NCBI RefSeq assembly: GCF_000281045.1
Contig: NW_008246144.1
Span: forward strand, 86,258 to 150,257
Reading direction: 5' to 3'
Origin: Saprolegnia diclina VS20
Lineage: Eukaryota; Oomycota; Saprolegniomycetes; Saprolegniales; Saprolegniaceae
Length of the DNA stretch: 64,000 bases
Shown: positions 42,883-53,356 of the stretch, in pieces
Position numbering within the stretch: position 1 is the first letter of the stretch
How the letters are laid out: each line of letters begins with the position of its first letter
The notes under the pieces: generated by a model
The model's input: only the letters and a program-made list of their open reading frames with translations
What the model was told of the DNA's origin: nothing
Databases searched by the model: none
Program-made: the position numbers and the translations under genes

Positions 42883-43193
42883 TTACTTGGCCGGCATCTT
42901 CTCAAAGCACTGCTCGATCGTGAAGCCCTTGTCCTGGTGCTTGCCCGTCCAGTGCTCCGTGAGCTGGCGCGCCTACGTCATAAGGATGAGCAAGCTGCGT
43001 ATCGATGGCATCGGGCGCGTACGCTGGCGTTGACCATGAACGTCGTCATGCAGATCTTGCACTTGATGGCCGTGCGGTCGGCCTCCATCTTGGCCTTCAT
43101 CTCCGGGCGGTTGGCCGCCTTGGCGTCCTTGGCCTTCTTGGCGTTGTTGCGATCACGCGCCTGCGCACTCTTCTGACCGTTGCCGCCACCCAT
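42883..43193 (-). CDS. Small 4F5/At2g23090-type zinc-finger protein
   Basis: Two exons, 43193-43023 and 42972-42883 (50-nt intron, phase 0), 86 residues. It starts MGGGNGQKSAQARDRNNAKK, the typical 4F5-like basic N-terminus of this family, followed by Ala/Lys-rich helix and one zinc finger: CKICMTTFMV in exon 1 and ARQLTEHWTGKH after the intron, supplying two Cys and two His. It ends GFTIEQCFEKMPAK. Plant and fungal relatives are small nuclear or cytosolic proteins of unknown role. Size and layout match the family. The intron falls between the Cys pair and the His pair of the finger. Confidence 0.88.
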
Positions 43194-43737
43194 CTTGCTG
43201 CTGCTGCTTCTTGGACGAAATCAAAAACTGAATTCTGCGAGCATGACTGGGCCGTCCGGATACCACAAACCACGCGACCGTATCCGGATACGGACGGTGC
43301 ATAGACCCCGCACGGAACCAACGATGCAGCAGGACCACGGCAGAGGCGGCGAGGACGAATGCAGCTGGTGCATGAATCGTCGGCGTCTTGAGCGCAGCGA
43401 TATCCTCCAAGGCGTCGGTACTGGCTTTTGGGCACAGGACCACAACTCTAGCTAGGGCAAGAGCTAGCTAGGGCAAGAGACTAGATTTGGGTGGTGCTGC
43501 AAGCTGCGTCCAGTGACAGGAGACGTGCTCGTAGTAAGAAGCCCTACAAAATATCAATACGATTCAGCGTTGAAACGAGTCGTTGCAGAATCGACGTCAA
43601 GTTGCGTGCGTTGAGTCGCTTGGCTTGTCTGGGCTGTCGTGCCGCCACGTCATATGTGACGGATCCGCCCTGGCTGCAACCGACGGCGGTTTCCAGAGAC
43701 GCCGCTTGGGTCAAGGGCGCCAACTCTTGCAGTTGCC
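43194..43737. other. Intergenic region between divergent genes
   Basis: About 540 bp. A short tandem repeat (agctagggcaag, twice) is visible at about 43450-43475. No coding evidence; presumably shared promoter space. Confidence 0.45.
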
Positions 43738-46700
43738 ATGCCCAGTGGTCGTGTCGCGGCCGCGCCGCCCATTGAACCGTTTGGGCCATCGTCGACCCAG
43801 CCAGCGGCGGCGCTTCTGTCGATACCGAGTGTCCGTCGATCTCTCGAGGTCCTTGGGATGCTCTACGTCGTCGGGTCCATGGCCCTGAGCGTGTACGTCC
43901 TCGGCGTCTTTGCGACGTACCTCTCGACCGACTATGTGTGGCCCGACTTGTCTGCGTCCGGCCCCATCGTCGTTGCGCTCTTCAATAACGAGCTCGCGCT
44001 GCGTGGCAATGGGCCCCTGGACCTCTTGTCCACATCGTACGTTTCCGGGCTCCGGGGCACGAGCCCCGCGTACCCTCGACTGATCATGTACTCGACGCTG
44101 ACGTCCTTAACGGACGGTGTCAAGGGGCTTCGCCGCCTGCGCACGCGCCAAGTGGTCAAGATGGTCACGCCCTACTGCTGGGCCGATCTTGCAAAACGCT
44201 GGGAAATGGCCTACACGCTGAAGCGCCAAGCGCGCTGTGCCATGTACGATGGCACCAATGGCGCGGTGCACTTGGAGACGGTCTTGCGCAACATCAACTT
44301 TGCCGCTTGGCTCGAGAATACGCAAGGCAAGTTTGCATCTGCCATCGGCAACCCGATCGCGGCCAGCAGCGCGGATGGCGCCCACTGGCTTGCAGCGCTC
44401 AAGACGCATACATGGAGCTCGGTCGACGCGGAAGTGGCGCTGTGGTCCCAAGCAAATTTGACGCATTTTACGCTGCAGTACGGCACCGGCTTTGGTATCG
44501 GGATCACCGAGACCATTCTGGTCGAGAACGCACTTGGGCAGCAGCTGCCCATGACGATCAAAGCCATTTTGGCAACGAATCGCTGGACCTTTCGGACCAC
44601 TGGGATTCTCTACAATTTGCTGTACGATGACTTGTATGCGATTGGGACCAATCAAAGTCTCGTACGGGGCACTGCTAACTACTTTGCGAACATTGACAAG
44701 GACCAGATCGAGCGCTACATCCAGGGACTGCCGCTCGGGCCGGTCGAGCAGGCGCTTCACGACTCGATTGGTCCGCTCGGGATCATTGACGTCAAGTGGG
44801 TCCCGCCGCCGCAAAGTTTGCTCCTCGCTGTCGACAGCTTTGAGAAAACCGTTTACGCGACGCATGCGAATTCACTGCCAATATTGTCATCGTCTCGCCG
44901 GACGATGTTGCCGACCCCACCGCACTTTGCCGACCCCACTCTGCGCTTCTACTCGGGCAATCCCATGTGCACGTTTGGCGTCCCACTCCCGTTCGTGCAG
45001 CAGACGTTTGGATTCGACGACGTCTGCGGCAGCCAGACGCCGCTGACCGTCGAGTGGCACCTCATTCCCGCCCTCTTTTCGCTCTGGCTGCATGACGGCG
45101 TCGCGTCGACCTCGGACGTCTGCGCGGTGCTGCCTCCAAGCGAATGGGGCGTTTGCGCAACCCTACTCGCCGACGTTAAACAGGCCTACACGGCACTCGC
45201 GTGGCCGGCGCCACCGGTGTCGGTGCGCGATGACGTTGCGGCGCTACGCGTCGGGCTGCTTCAGATCTTGGAGCGCAACGGCACGATCCAAGTGGACGAA
45301 GCGCTCCTGCTCGCGCCAAACTTTAGTGTACTTGGGTGGATGTACCTCTTGGACTGGGCGCTCAATGCGCGCGAAGTCATCTCAGTCCAAGGCGACGTCG
45401 GAACGTTCACCATTGTGTCATACCTGTACACGCCCATCGTTGATGCCGCGCTGCCGCCGCTCGCCGGTCTCGGACCGTACCTCTCGACACTTGCAGCGCT
45501 TCCGACAGTGACGCTATTGGCTCTCGTTGTCGTCCTGCTCATCGTGCGGCTCGGTCAACATACTCGAGGGACCAGTGCCGACTGGGTCGCCTTCTACCCG
45601 GTGGGCGCCTCGATCTGGGTGAGTCGCAACGTGCTCGTGGTCCGCAGCGTCGCTGCGATTCTCTGCCTCAGCACGGTGCCACTGCAAGCGACGACACAAG
45701 ACGGCCTTGCGCGCGTCGCTCTCTCGCCCCGGCCTCTCTGGCTCTCGGGTATTTTGGCCGGCGAGTCGATTTGGCTCATTTACGCCGCGCAGTACGTCTG
45801 CTTGCCGCTGTACAGAGATGCTACCGCGCTCCCGTTCGCAGCTGGCATTGCATGGGCCATCGTGCTCGCTCTCGATCACACTGCGCCGCTGACGCCGTCG
45901 GCACTCCTCTCTCGGTCGTGCTACGCTGTCAACATGGACTACATGACGTATTGCGCGAGTGGCCTCGTCCGCATCGGCAGCGGTGTCCGGTGCTTCACGA
46001 TCGTATGTATTCATGCGAGCTCGGTGCTCGCGACGCTTTTGCTTGCTGCGCGACAGAACCAAGCTCCTCGACGGCCGTACTCAGCGACCAACGGCTTGGT
46101 GCCGCTGCCAGCGCTGTTGTTTCTTCACGAGATCGATGACGCTAGCCACCACGAGCTGCGTCCGGTGGCCGCGATACTCTGCGGCATCTTCCCGTTCACG
46201 TTCCGTGGTAACGCCTATGTGTTTGACGTGAAGCTCTGGTTGCTCTTGCATCACGATGACTTTGGCTGTATCACGGCCAGCGGCGGCATCGCCACCGTGC
46301 TTCCGTTTCACGCACCGTCGCCCGCGATGAAGATGCAGAAAAGCGATCTGCTGATGCCCAAGGTGTTGCCGTTCTGGACACGCCTCGTTGCCAAGCAGGT
46401 GGTCCAGCAAGTTCTGCGCCTGCTCGGGCTTGTCTACTTGGGTGGCACGCTCTGGAGCAACGTGGCGTACCTCGACGTGCTTCAGCGCGCCATGGCCAAC
46501 GACTTTGGTTGGGCCGGCTTCAATACCACCGGTGCGCACCTGTTTTTGGCCAATACACTCAACCGACAACTGCTCTCAACCTCGAGCGCGGCGCTCACAT
46601 TGGAGGACGCGGCGCTCGGAGATCCGTTCCAAGGTTACGACGGAAGCGCCAACACAGTGTCGTGGTACCCCACGGTCGCGCGCCGGTACCTCTTCAACAC

Positions 46701-49032
46701 CTCGGCGCCGCTCCTGGAGCTTATTCAAGGCCTCCGCTCCATGGACCCGTGTCAACTCCCATGGATGTTTACGCAATACTGCTACCTCGACTTGGATCGG
46801 GTATGGGAGATGGCGAGTACGTCTCGGCGGCAAGAACGGTGCCAAGCATGGACCAGCAACGGCGCCGTGTTTCTCGAGTCGAGTCTGCGCAATCTCCGGG
46901 ACTGGAGTGCGTGGGATGCCTGCTGGGGGGACTCATTTGCGATTGGCTTTGGTCAGTACCTCACGACATCGTCTGCCGGGCGAGCATGGCTGCAAACTGT
47001 GCGAGCCAACGCGCTGTCGTCATCGGACGAAGCGGCCTACTGGCAGCGCCATGGCATTTCGTATTTTCTGCTCCAGTGGCAAAACTTCAAGGACACGGGA
47101 CTGATGGACGACATGGTCATCATGAATGCGTTTGGCGTCGCGTACCATTTACCGCTCAGCCAGCGCCGGGGCGTCCTCCATCTCGACCACCAGACGTCGC
47201 ACCGCATGTACTGGTCGCTCGCCAGCGACCTCTGGGCGCTCAGCGCAAATCACACGCTTATCACCGGCACGTCGTTGCTCCGTAGTGCACCCAACTACGC
47301 GTTCACCAACACTTCGAGCGCGTCTCTCTTGTTTCAGAACCTCACGCTGCACGCTCCCCTACGCAGCGGCCTTGCGCTCCTTGAAGCGACGCTCGGCCCC
47401 TTTGGCGCCGTCGACATGATCTATGTGAGCGTCCCGAGCTCGCTCTTGGCGTTGTTTGACCGGGTGAATCGCGCGATCGCAAACGTCGCGCTGACGACAC
47501 CGGCGGCGCAGACAATGCTGCAGTCGCTGCCGATCAAGCAGTACATTGGGCACGTACCCAAGGCGCTTTTGCAGAGCGTCGACGTCAGCATTGTCGGCGG
47601 CAACCTCTTTTGCGGCAACGACATTCCGGCGTCACCGCCCAGCGGCGCCTTGTACGCGCTCTTTGGGATGGACTACCTCTGCTCGTGGTGGTACCACGAG
47701 TACATGACGCCGTCGACGTCCGGTCTCTTGCTGGCGCTGCTCGGGTTTGACGGCGCCAATGGTTTAACGTCCAGCGATTTGGACGCGTTTTGCGCCAACG
47801 ACGTGTACGTCGAAGACAATTGTGTTGCGATCTACGCAGCGTCATATATGTTTATCAAACAATATCTTCAGTCGAAGGAGCTCACGACACTTGCGACCGT
47901 AGCCGAGGCCGAGGCTCGCGCGCTGCAGATTCACACCGTCCAGTACCTCTCGCACCCCAACGATTCGGTGAGTTTGTACAAAATCAACATTCTCGACGCG
48001 ACCGAGCGCAGCTGGATCTTTTTTGGATGGTGCTACCTCGCCGAGTGGGTCGTCGGGCAGCGCGAGGTCGTGGCATTTCATGGTGACAGCAGCATTCTCA
48101 CGGCGATCTCGAGCCACACCAACCCGCTCTCGCTCGCGCTCACGCCGGACGACATTCCGACACGCCTCTCGTACGTCTGTCAGCAGTGCGTCCGGTACAT
48201 TGCGGGCGTCTTCATCGGCGTTGCTGGCGTCCTGGCGCTGTATGCGTCAGTGGTGTGCCGCGGGTGCTTTGAGGGTATGAACCTCTTTGCACTCAACCGG
48301 ATCGTCGGCGACGTTTACATTGGCCGCACGCTCCTCATTGTCCGCGGCATCACGGCCGTTTGGCTCCTCAACACGCAGCCGCTCGTGCTCGCGGCCGTCG
48401 GCGTTGGCGCCCGCTTGACCGCGCCGCGCATCTCGCTGTTCACGACATTGCTTGCGTCGTCCGAGCTCACGTGGCTAGTCTACATTGTCAACGACCTCTT
48501 CAGCTGCGTCACGCGGCAGCACACCACCCACTACTCGTGGAAGAGCTCGATCTCGGTGTGGGCGCTTGCGACCCTCTGGACGCTGCTCTCGCCGCAAGGC
48601 TACAGCGCATCGCTCGCGCGGAGCTGCGCTTATGTGGACATGGACTTGGAGCTACACTGCGTGAGCGGCTACATCCGCATCGGCGACGCCGGGCGACTGT
48701 TTGGCGACGTGGGTCTCGTGCTCGCATGCGTCTTGAGCTGCGCGCTTGTCGAGCGATGGATGCAGCCGTCGCTCGTGCGGCCGCCTATCCCGACGCTGCT
48801 CCTGAGCGCGTCGAGCTTTTACATGCTGGAACTTGACCTCTGGACCATCGACGGCAAGACGTACTTGGATCGCATGTCGGCGGCGATGGCCGGGATGCTC
48901 ACGCTGCAATGGCGCGAAGACTACGTCTATGTGTTTGATGTCAAGAGCTGGCGCCTCTTCTCGTACGAGCCCGAGCGGCATCGGTTGGGCGACCGGTTCC
49001 GTCAAGCGATCCCGCTGCACCGTCTCGGGTAG
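43738..49032 (+). CDS. Large two-half polytopic membrane protein, copy 2 (uncharacterised family)
   Basis: One uninterrupted 1764-residue frame, paralogous to 8422-13707 along its length and also built from two homologous halves. Half 1 motifs: CWADLAKRWEMAYTLKRQAR, NGAVHLETVLRN, LLDWALNAREVISVQGD and FDVKLWLLLHHDD. Half 2: CYLDLDRVWEMASTSRRQER, NGAVFLESSLRN, LAEWVVGQREVVAFHGD, IGRTLLIVRG and FDVKSWRLFSYEPERH. A further shared motif is NTTGAHLFLANTLNRQL just after the second-half helix, matching NTTGAHAFFANWLNEQL in copy 1. The first helix is about residues 38-60, followed by a large glycosylation-site-rich domain and a multi-helix bundle, repeated once. Cysteines near the RQ-RC motif are conserved, suggesting disulfides. 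Function unknown; location in a membrane with a big lumenal or extracellular domain is inferred. Confidence 0.9.
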   Translation: MPSGRVAAAPPIEPFGPSSTQPAAALLSIPSVRRSLEVLGMLYVVGSMALSVYVLGVFATYLSTDYVWPDLSASGPIVVALFNNELALRGNGPLDLLSTSYVSGLRGTSPAYPRLIMYSTLTSLTDGVKGLRRLRTRQVVKMVTPYCWADLAKRWEMAYTLKRQARCAMYDGTNGAVHLETVLRNINFAAWLENTQGKFASAIGNPIAASSADGAHWLAALKTHTWSSVDAEVALWSQANLTHFTLQYGTGFGIGITETILVENALGQQLPMTIKAILATNRWTFRTTGILYNLLYDDLYAIGTNQSLVRGTANYFANIDKDQIERYIQGLPLGPVEQALHDSIGPLGIIDVKWVPPPQSLLLAVDSFEKTVYATHANSLPILSSSRRTMLPTPPHFADPTLRFYSGNPMCTFGVPLPFVQQTFGFDDVCGSQTPLTVEWHLIPALFSLWLHDGVASTSDVCAVLPPSEWGVCATLLADVKQAYTALAWPAPPVSVRDDVAALRVGLLQILERNGTIQVDEALLLAPNFSVLGWMYLLDWALNAREVISVQGDVGTFTIVSYLYTPIVDAALPPLAGLGPYLSTLAALPTVTLLALVVVLLIVRLGQHTRGTSADWVAFYPVGASIWVSRNVLVVRSVAAILCLSTVPLQATTQDGLARVALSPRPLWLSGILAGESIWLIYAAQYVCLPLYRDATALPFAAGIAWAIVLALDHTAPLTPSALLSRSCYAVNMDYMTYCASGLVRIGSGVRCFTIVCIHASSVLATLLLAARQNQAPRRPYSATNGLVPLPALLFLHEIDDASHHELRPVAAILCGIFPFTFRGNAYVFDVKLWLLLHHDDFGCITASGGIATVLPFHAPSPAMKMQKSDLLMPKVLPFWTRLVAKQVVQQVLRLLGLVYLGGTLWSNVAYLDVLQRAMANDFGWAGFNTTGAHLFLANTLNRQLLSTSSAALTLEDAALGDPFQGYDGSANTVSWYPTVARRYLFNTSAPLLELIQGLRSMDPCQLPWMFTQYCYLDLDRVWEMASTSRRQERCQAWTSNGAVFLESSLRNLRDWSAWDACWGDSFAIGFGQYLTTSSAGRAWLQTVRANALSSSDEAAYWQRHGISYFLLQWQNFKDTGLMDDMVIMNAFGVAYHLPLSQRRGVLHLDHQTSHRMYWSLASDLWALSANHTLITGTSLLRSAPNYAFTNTSSASLLFQNLTLHAPLRSGLALLEATLGPFGAVDMIYVSVPSSLLALFDRVNRAIANVALTTPAAQTMLQSLPIKQYIGHVPKALLQSVDVSIVGGNLFCGNDIPASPPSGALYALFGMDYLCSWWYHEYMTPSTSGLLLALLGFDGANGLTSSDLDAFCANDVYVEDNCVAIYAASYMFIKQYLQSKELTTLATVAEAEARALQIHTVQYLSHPNDSVSLYKINILDATERSWIFFGWCYLAEWVVGQREVVAFHGDSSILTAISSHTNPLSLALTPDDIPTRLSYVCQQCVRYIAGVFIGVAGVLALYASVVCRGCFEGMNLFALNRIVGDVYIGRTLLIVRGITAVWLLNTQPLVLAAVGVGARLTAPRISLFTTLLASSELTWLVYIVNDLFSCVTRQHTTHYSWKSSISVWALATLWTLLSPQGYSASLARSCAYVDMDLELHCVSGYIRIGDAGRLFGDVGLVLACVLSCALVERWMQPSLVRPPIPTLLLSASSFYMLELDLWTIDGKTYLDRMSAAMAGMLTLQWREDYVYVFDVKSWRLFSYEPERHRLGDRFRQAIPLHRLG

Positions 49033-49886
49033 CTCTCTCGTGGATGCGAAGATGTTCCAACTCCAATAGCACCAAGTAATAGATTTGCCTCGTTTGGACA
49101 GCGTTTGGTCGTCGGTCCAAAAAGGAAGGACTATGGAGTGCAAAGGCGGGGTCGAGGGGTGTAGCCAGTGGGTGTAGCTCGCTGTGGACGGGCCACATAG
49201 GATGGGTATACATGGGTGCACGTCGTTCGGCAAAGAGATGAACGACGTTGTTGTTCGCTGCAGACAAGATTGTGCGCTATGCGCGTCGAACCGAACCGAA
49301 GGTTTTGCATGATGACGGACTGCGACAGCGCTGCCGACTGACCGGCTGTTGTCAACGCCAGGACAAGGCACGCGCCGTATGCGTGATAGAGATGAATGAC
49401 GCGATCGACGATCACGGACCAATGCAAGTCGCGTGCTCGTCATCGTTGGCATTCGAAGCAGCGGCTGGCGCCAAATCTCATGCGGCAGCTGCATTCTCCA
49501 AGTGCTCGCGATTCGGCTCCTCGAGCGCCACAAGTTCTCTCTTGTTTAGCTCTTTTCGGTCGTCGACAGCCAAAATTCATGACTCGTGGTACTCTAGCGA
49601 TCACAGTTCGTACATAGGTTTGGTTGAATGGAGGCCGCTGGGCGTGCCACGTGTGGCTCAGAAAGGACGCGTCCGGATAATGTTTTCAAAGCCGGATATC
49701 GACACTTCTCCCTTGGGTCAGCTCCTTGGGTCGCTTTTGTGTGCACGTAAAATGTGTTCGGGTTCGAAATGGCTGCTCGTTCTCTGCATCATCTTTGTGA
49801 TGATTTCAAAATGGCCTGTCGATCTTGGCGGCAGCCATACCAAGCCAACAAAAACTGTGTGAAAGGACTATAGTATGGTAAATAAC
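49033..49886. other. Spacer between convergent genes
   Basis: About 850 bp between the ends of the membrane-protein gene and the OFA-type carrier gene. Only short frames are present. Nothing recognised. Confidence 0.45.
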
Positions 49887-51608
49887 TTAGACGACGTAGC
49901 TCGTCTCGGAATCGGAGCTCACGAGGAAGAAGGGCTCTTCGTAGCGGGTGCGCGGGACCTCGGGGGGTGCGATGCCTCCGACCGGCGTCGGTGTCGACCG
50001 CGCGATCGACGCGACGCTCTGCCGCACATTTTTCGACTTCTTGTACGGCCGCTGGATGATGATCTTGCCACAAATCGAGTACTGGTACCCGTGGTAGAAC
50101 CGGTCCATATTGTCGGTGCGCACGAGCGCCATAAAGACAAACCCCGCGAGCGAGAGGATCCACATGAGCCGGACTTGATCGACAAAGTCGCGCTTGAGAC
50201 CCGAGAACACGAGGCCGACGATGACCATGCCGAGGGACCAGCTCATGAGAATGAGGCCGTACATCGTACCCATGTTGTAGACGCCATAGAGATCCGTGAG
50301 GAAGCAGCCAATGACCGCAAACCCGCCGCCCGAGCAGACCTTGACAATGAAAATGAGCGTTTTCAGCTGGCCAAAGTCGTCGAGCTCACTGTGCAGGAGC
50401 GGCAGCGCGATCGCCGGTACGAGCAGCAGCAGTAGCATCATGAGCTTCCGCGCGTACGCCGGGTTCAAGTACAGCGCACGCAATAGAACGTCCGAGAGGA
50501 TCGGGCAAAAGAAGCGGCCGGCGAGACCAACCGCGTCCGCATGCAGAATGAACGCGTTGGCTTCGTCGAGCGAAACGTTGTACCACGATGTCAAGAGACC
50601 GTCGAGGCTCGGCGTCGCAATCTCCACGTACAGCAGCGCCATGGTCGTGTTGGCAGCAAACGCCAGCACGAGGCACACAAAGTCGGTCGAGAAGATGCAC
50701 TGCACGAGCGTGAGACCCCGCACGTGCTCGTAGTAGGCGCGCTCGGTACCCGGCGCGGCGGCGTCGGCGCGCGGCTTGGTCACCGCCGTGTAGTTGACAA
50801 GCGTCATGCCAAAGTCGAGGTAGTCGCCTTGGATGCGCTCGGCGCTGAGCACCGCGTCGGACGGGATCCCGTGCATGTCGTGGCCGTTGACGCGGAAGGT
50901 CGCCGGTGGTGTCCGCATCGCAAGCACGCAGTAGCCGAGGAGCGGCGATAGGACCACCAGCGTCAGCAAAAACACATTCTTAGAGGCCACGCTGTCGTCC
51001 ATGTGGTCGTCGGCGTATGCAGAGAGCTCGTTCCACGCGATTTGGCCGGCACCAAAGCCCGCCATGGACGCGCCCATGGCGAACCCGCGCGCATCTGGGT
51101 ACCACTTTTGCACCGTCGAGATCGAGCTCACCATGAGGTAGCCGAAAGCGAGGCCGAGCGAGACGCTCCCGAGCACGAGCGGCGACCATGTCAGCGTCCA
51201 AAGGGCAAGTTGGACCAAGAGGAGGCCAAGGGCAACAAAGCCGGCGCCGAGGAGTGTGCTCCAGCGCGGGCCGTTGCGCTCGGAAGCTGGGCCGACGAAC
51301 GCGGTCGTGAGCGCGACGCAGATGCCCGAGAGGATGCCAAGCGCCATGTTGCGGCCTTGGTCGTGGCCGCCAAAGGCATCGAAATCGAATGGCTTGGAGA
51401 CGGTGCTGAGCGCAAAGAGCACGCCGCAGACAAACTGCGACGCGATCGCGGCGAGCAAGATAAAGTACCGGAAGAACGGTCGGCACTGGCACGACCCGTA
51501 CCTCTCGCCCGGCAAAGGGCACACCAGCAGCCAGCGCTCGGCGTCGACTTCGGACGGCGCCTTGGGCGGGACCACGATGCGCCAGTAGTCACGGAACCAG
51601 CCGAACAT
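49887..51608 (-). CDS. OFA-type (oxalate/formate antiporter-like) MFS transporter, copy A
   Basis: Single exon, 573 residues from the ATG at 51608. The frame is open upstream to 51905, but the paralogue at 56436 starts at the matching MxxWFRDYWRIVVPP, fixing the start. About twelve helices. Motifs shared with the paralogue include CQCRPFFRYFILLAA, AFVGPASERNGPRWS, SSISTVQKWYPDARG (the OFA-like loop), GFGAGQIAWN, AVIGCFLTDLYGVYNMGTMY and MDRFYHGYQYSICGK. The tail ends PFFLVSSDSETSYVV, which is also nearly conserved in copy B. OFA-like carriers move monocarboxylates or oxalate across membranes; the real substrate is unknown. It is divergent from copy B, 4.8 kb away. Confidence 0.9.
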   Translation of the reverse strand: MFGWFRDYWRIVVPPKAPSEVDAERWLLVCPLPGERYGSCQCRPFFRYFILLAAIASQFVCGVLFALSTVSKPFDFDAFGGHDQGRNMALGILSGICVALTTAFVGPASERNGPRWSTLLGAGFVALGLLLVQLALWTLTWSPLVLGSVSLGLAFGYLMVSSISTVQKWYPDARGFAMGASMAGFGAGQIAWNELSAYADDHMDDSVASKNVFLLTLVVLSPLLGYCVLAMRTPPATFRVNGHDMHGIPSDAVLSAERIQGDYLDFGMTLVNYTAVTKPRADAAAPGTERAYYEHVRGLTLVQCIFSTDFVCLVLAFAANTTMALLYVEIATPSLDGLLTSWYNVSLDEANAFILHADAVGLAGRFFCPILSDVLLRALYLNPAYARKLMMLLLLLVPAIALPLLHSELDDFGQLKTLIFIVKVCSGGGFAVIGCFLTDLYGVYNMGTMYGLILMSWSLGMVIVGLVFSGLKRDFVDQVRLMWILSLAGFVFMALVRTDNMDRFYHGYQYSICGKIIIQRPYKKSKNVRQSVASIARSTPTPVGGIAPPEVPRTRYEEPFFLVSSDSETSYVV

Positions 51609-53356
51609 ATTTGTTTTTTGGCGGCAAGTCCGAAAATGAGCCTCTCGACTCTCAAATGGATGCGTCGCCAAATACATCTGTTGACGCGCTGTCGCAGTCG
51701 CGCTGGCTTTGTCCCAACGTGTCGATCGACCCAGCAGCATCACGGTACGACGCCAAGTGCCTCGGCGCATCAGAAGAATCGGACGAAGAAGCCATTTGTC
51801 AGCGCAACGAACAGCGTCGTCGGGTGCCTGGTCGGGGCTGCGACTCGGAAGGTTATCCAGTGGATGACGCAGAAACCAAGCAGCGCCTTCGACCCGTAAA
51901 CGCATCGCACGGGCAGGCCAATCCCACTTTTGAGAGCTGCAAGACGACCTTCACGTGGTGTAATTTGATGTGTATACGCGCGTGATTGCGCTTGTAGCAA
52001 GCCCTCGTCGTGCGGTAAACGAGGTTGAGCGATTGCGACGTTGCCCTTGCCGCCAGTATCCGGAAAGGACATGTCGCAGCCAATACGTGGCAAATCGGGA
52101 CGCAGGACTGATGCACAACTTGTCGAGTAGAGTCAACACCGAGAGTGACCGATGCGATAGACCTACTAGTATGTAAACGACCGTGCGATCGATCGAGATG
52201 CAAGCGCAAGGCGTGGTGCAAAGCCTCCTTGTATGGCCATTCGCCTCACGAAAGCACCTTGGTACGTCAAAGTCGACATCGTCGTTGCGTCATCGTTGAG
52301 AACGCGGTAATGACATCACCCGAATGACCTGGCAGAAGCACTCGTATTAGTAGTTCTACCCACAAGCAATCGGTTGCGCTGTCGCAGTCTAAGCGGCCTC
52401 CGTTCGTCTCGACGGTTCGCTGTTGCGGCATCGCGCCGCGGCAGAACGCTTGGTGTAGTACCAAGAGCATATGAAGCGTTAACACTGATTTGTCCGAGGG
52501 TCTTGCCCATCAATGCAACCACCGTGCACTCCCAATATGTGGCACTCGCAGCGATGCCCTTATAGCGAGCGCGGCTAAGGGGATGCTTTGGTGGGGACAG
52601 GGCGGGTGCCAGGGCCGCCTCATCAGGGTGCAGGTTTGGCCAACACCAAATCGAAAGTTGAGATGTCGACGCTATGAACTATGGCGGCAAGAAGCACGTA
52701 GCCCGCGCCGCTGTATCTCTCGCGTAAACGTCACGTAAGGTGCGCTCGAGCTGTGCAACTGTGGTCGCTCAGATTCGTACGCAAGCGATAACTGCACGCC
52801 GTGTAGTCATGCACTGTGGTGCATACGATGGTATGACGTTGCAACTCCCCTTTTCCTAATCAGCCAACGGAGCTGCGCATGGTTCGCAGGGCCTGCGCTT
52901 GCTCTGCATGATGACGCGCTCTCACATCTCACAGGTTACCCTCAGGTGCCTCTCGTACTGGACGCGTTATTGGGAGGTCACCAACGTAAAATGCTGTCCC
53001 AAGCCGTACGAGGGGTTGCTCCCGGCATTTGCGACCGTCTCGTTCCTCTTACATAGGCAGAGCTGACGCCAGCGCTTCGACAATTGCGTCGGCGATAGCC
53101 GCAGCACCTTCTCCGGTGTCGTCGTTGTTGCTGCTCGTATCGCTCATTCCACCTGCGGCATACGCTCAACTAGACGCGGATGCAGCCATCGCGCAGGAAG
53201 AAACAGTGTTGTCGGTTAACAAAAAGAGCAAACTCGAGTTATGCAGCATGGCTTGGCGACTAGACAAAGCTCATCAAACCAAGTCACCGCCATTGCAGGT
53301 CCTACCGAGAGATCCAGCGACGGTTCCCGGGACAAGACGCGCGTCAAAAAGCTCGG
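51609..53356. other. Long intergenic region
   Basis: About 1.75 kb without a supportable gene. Many short frames overlap on both strands. A frame at 53029-53538 runs antisense into the ankyrin gene and is rejected. No repeat or RNA gene was identified. Confidence 0.4.

Noticed and set aside
51609-51905. N-terminal extension of OFA carrier copy A
   Set aside because: The frame is open, but the paralogue starts at the position of the 51608 ATG, and the extension lacks similarity or membrane features.
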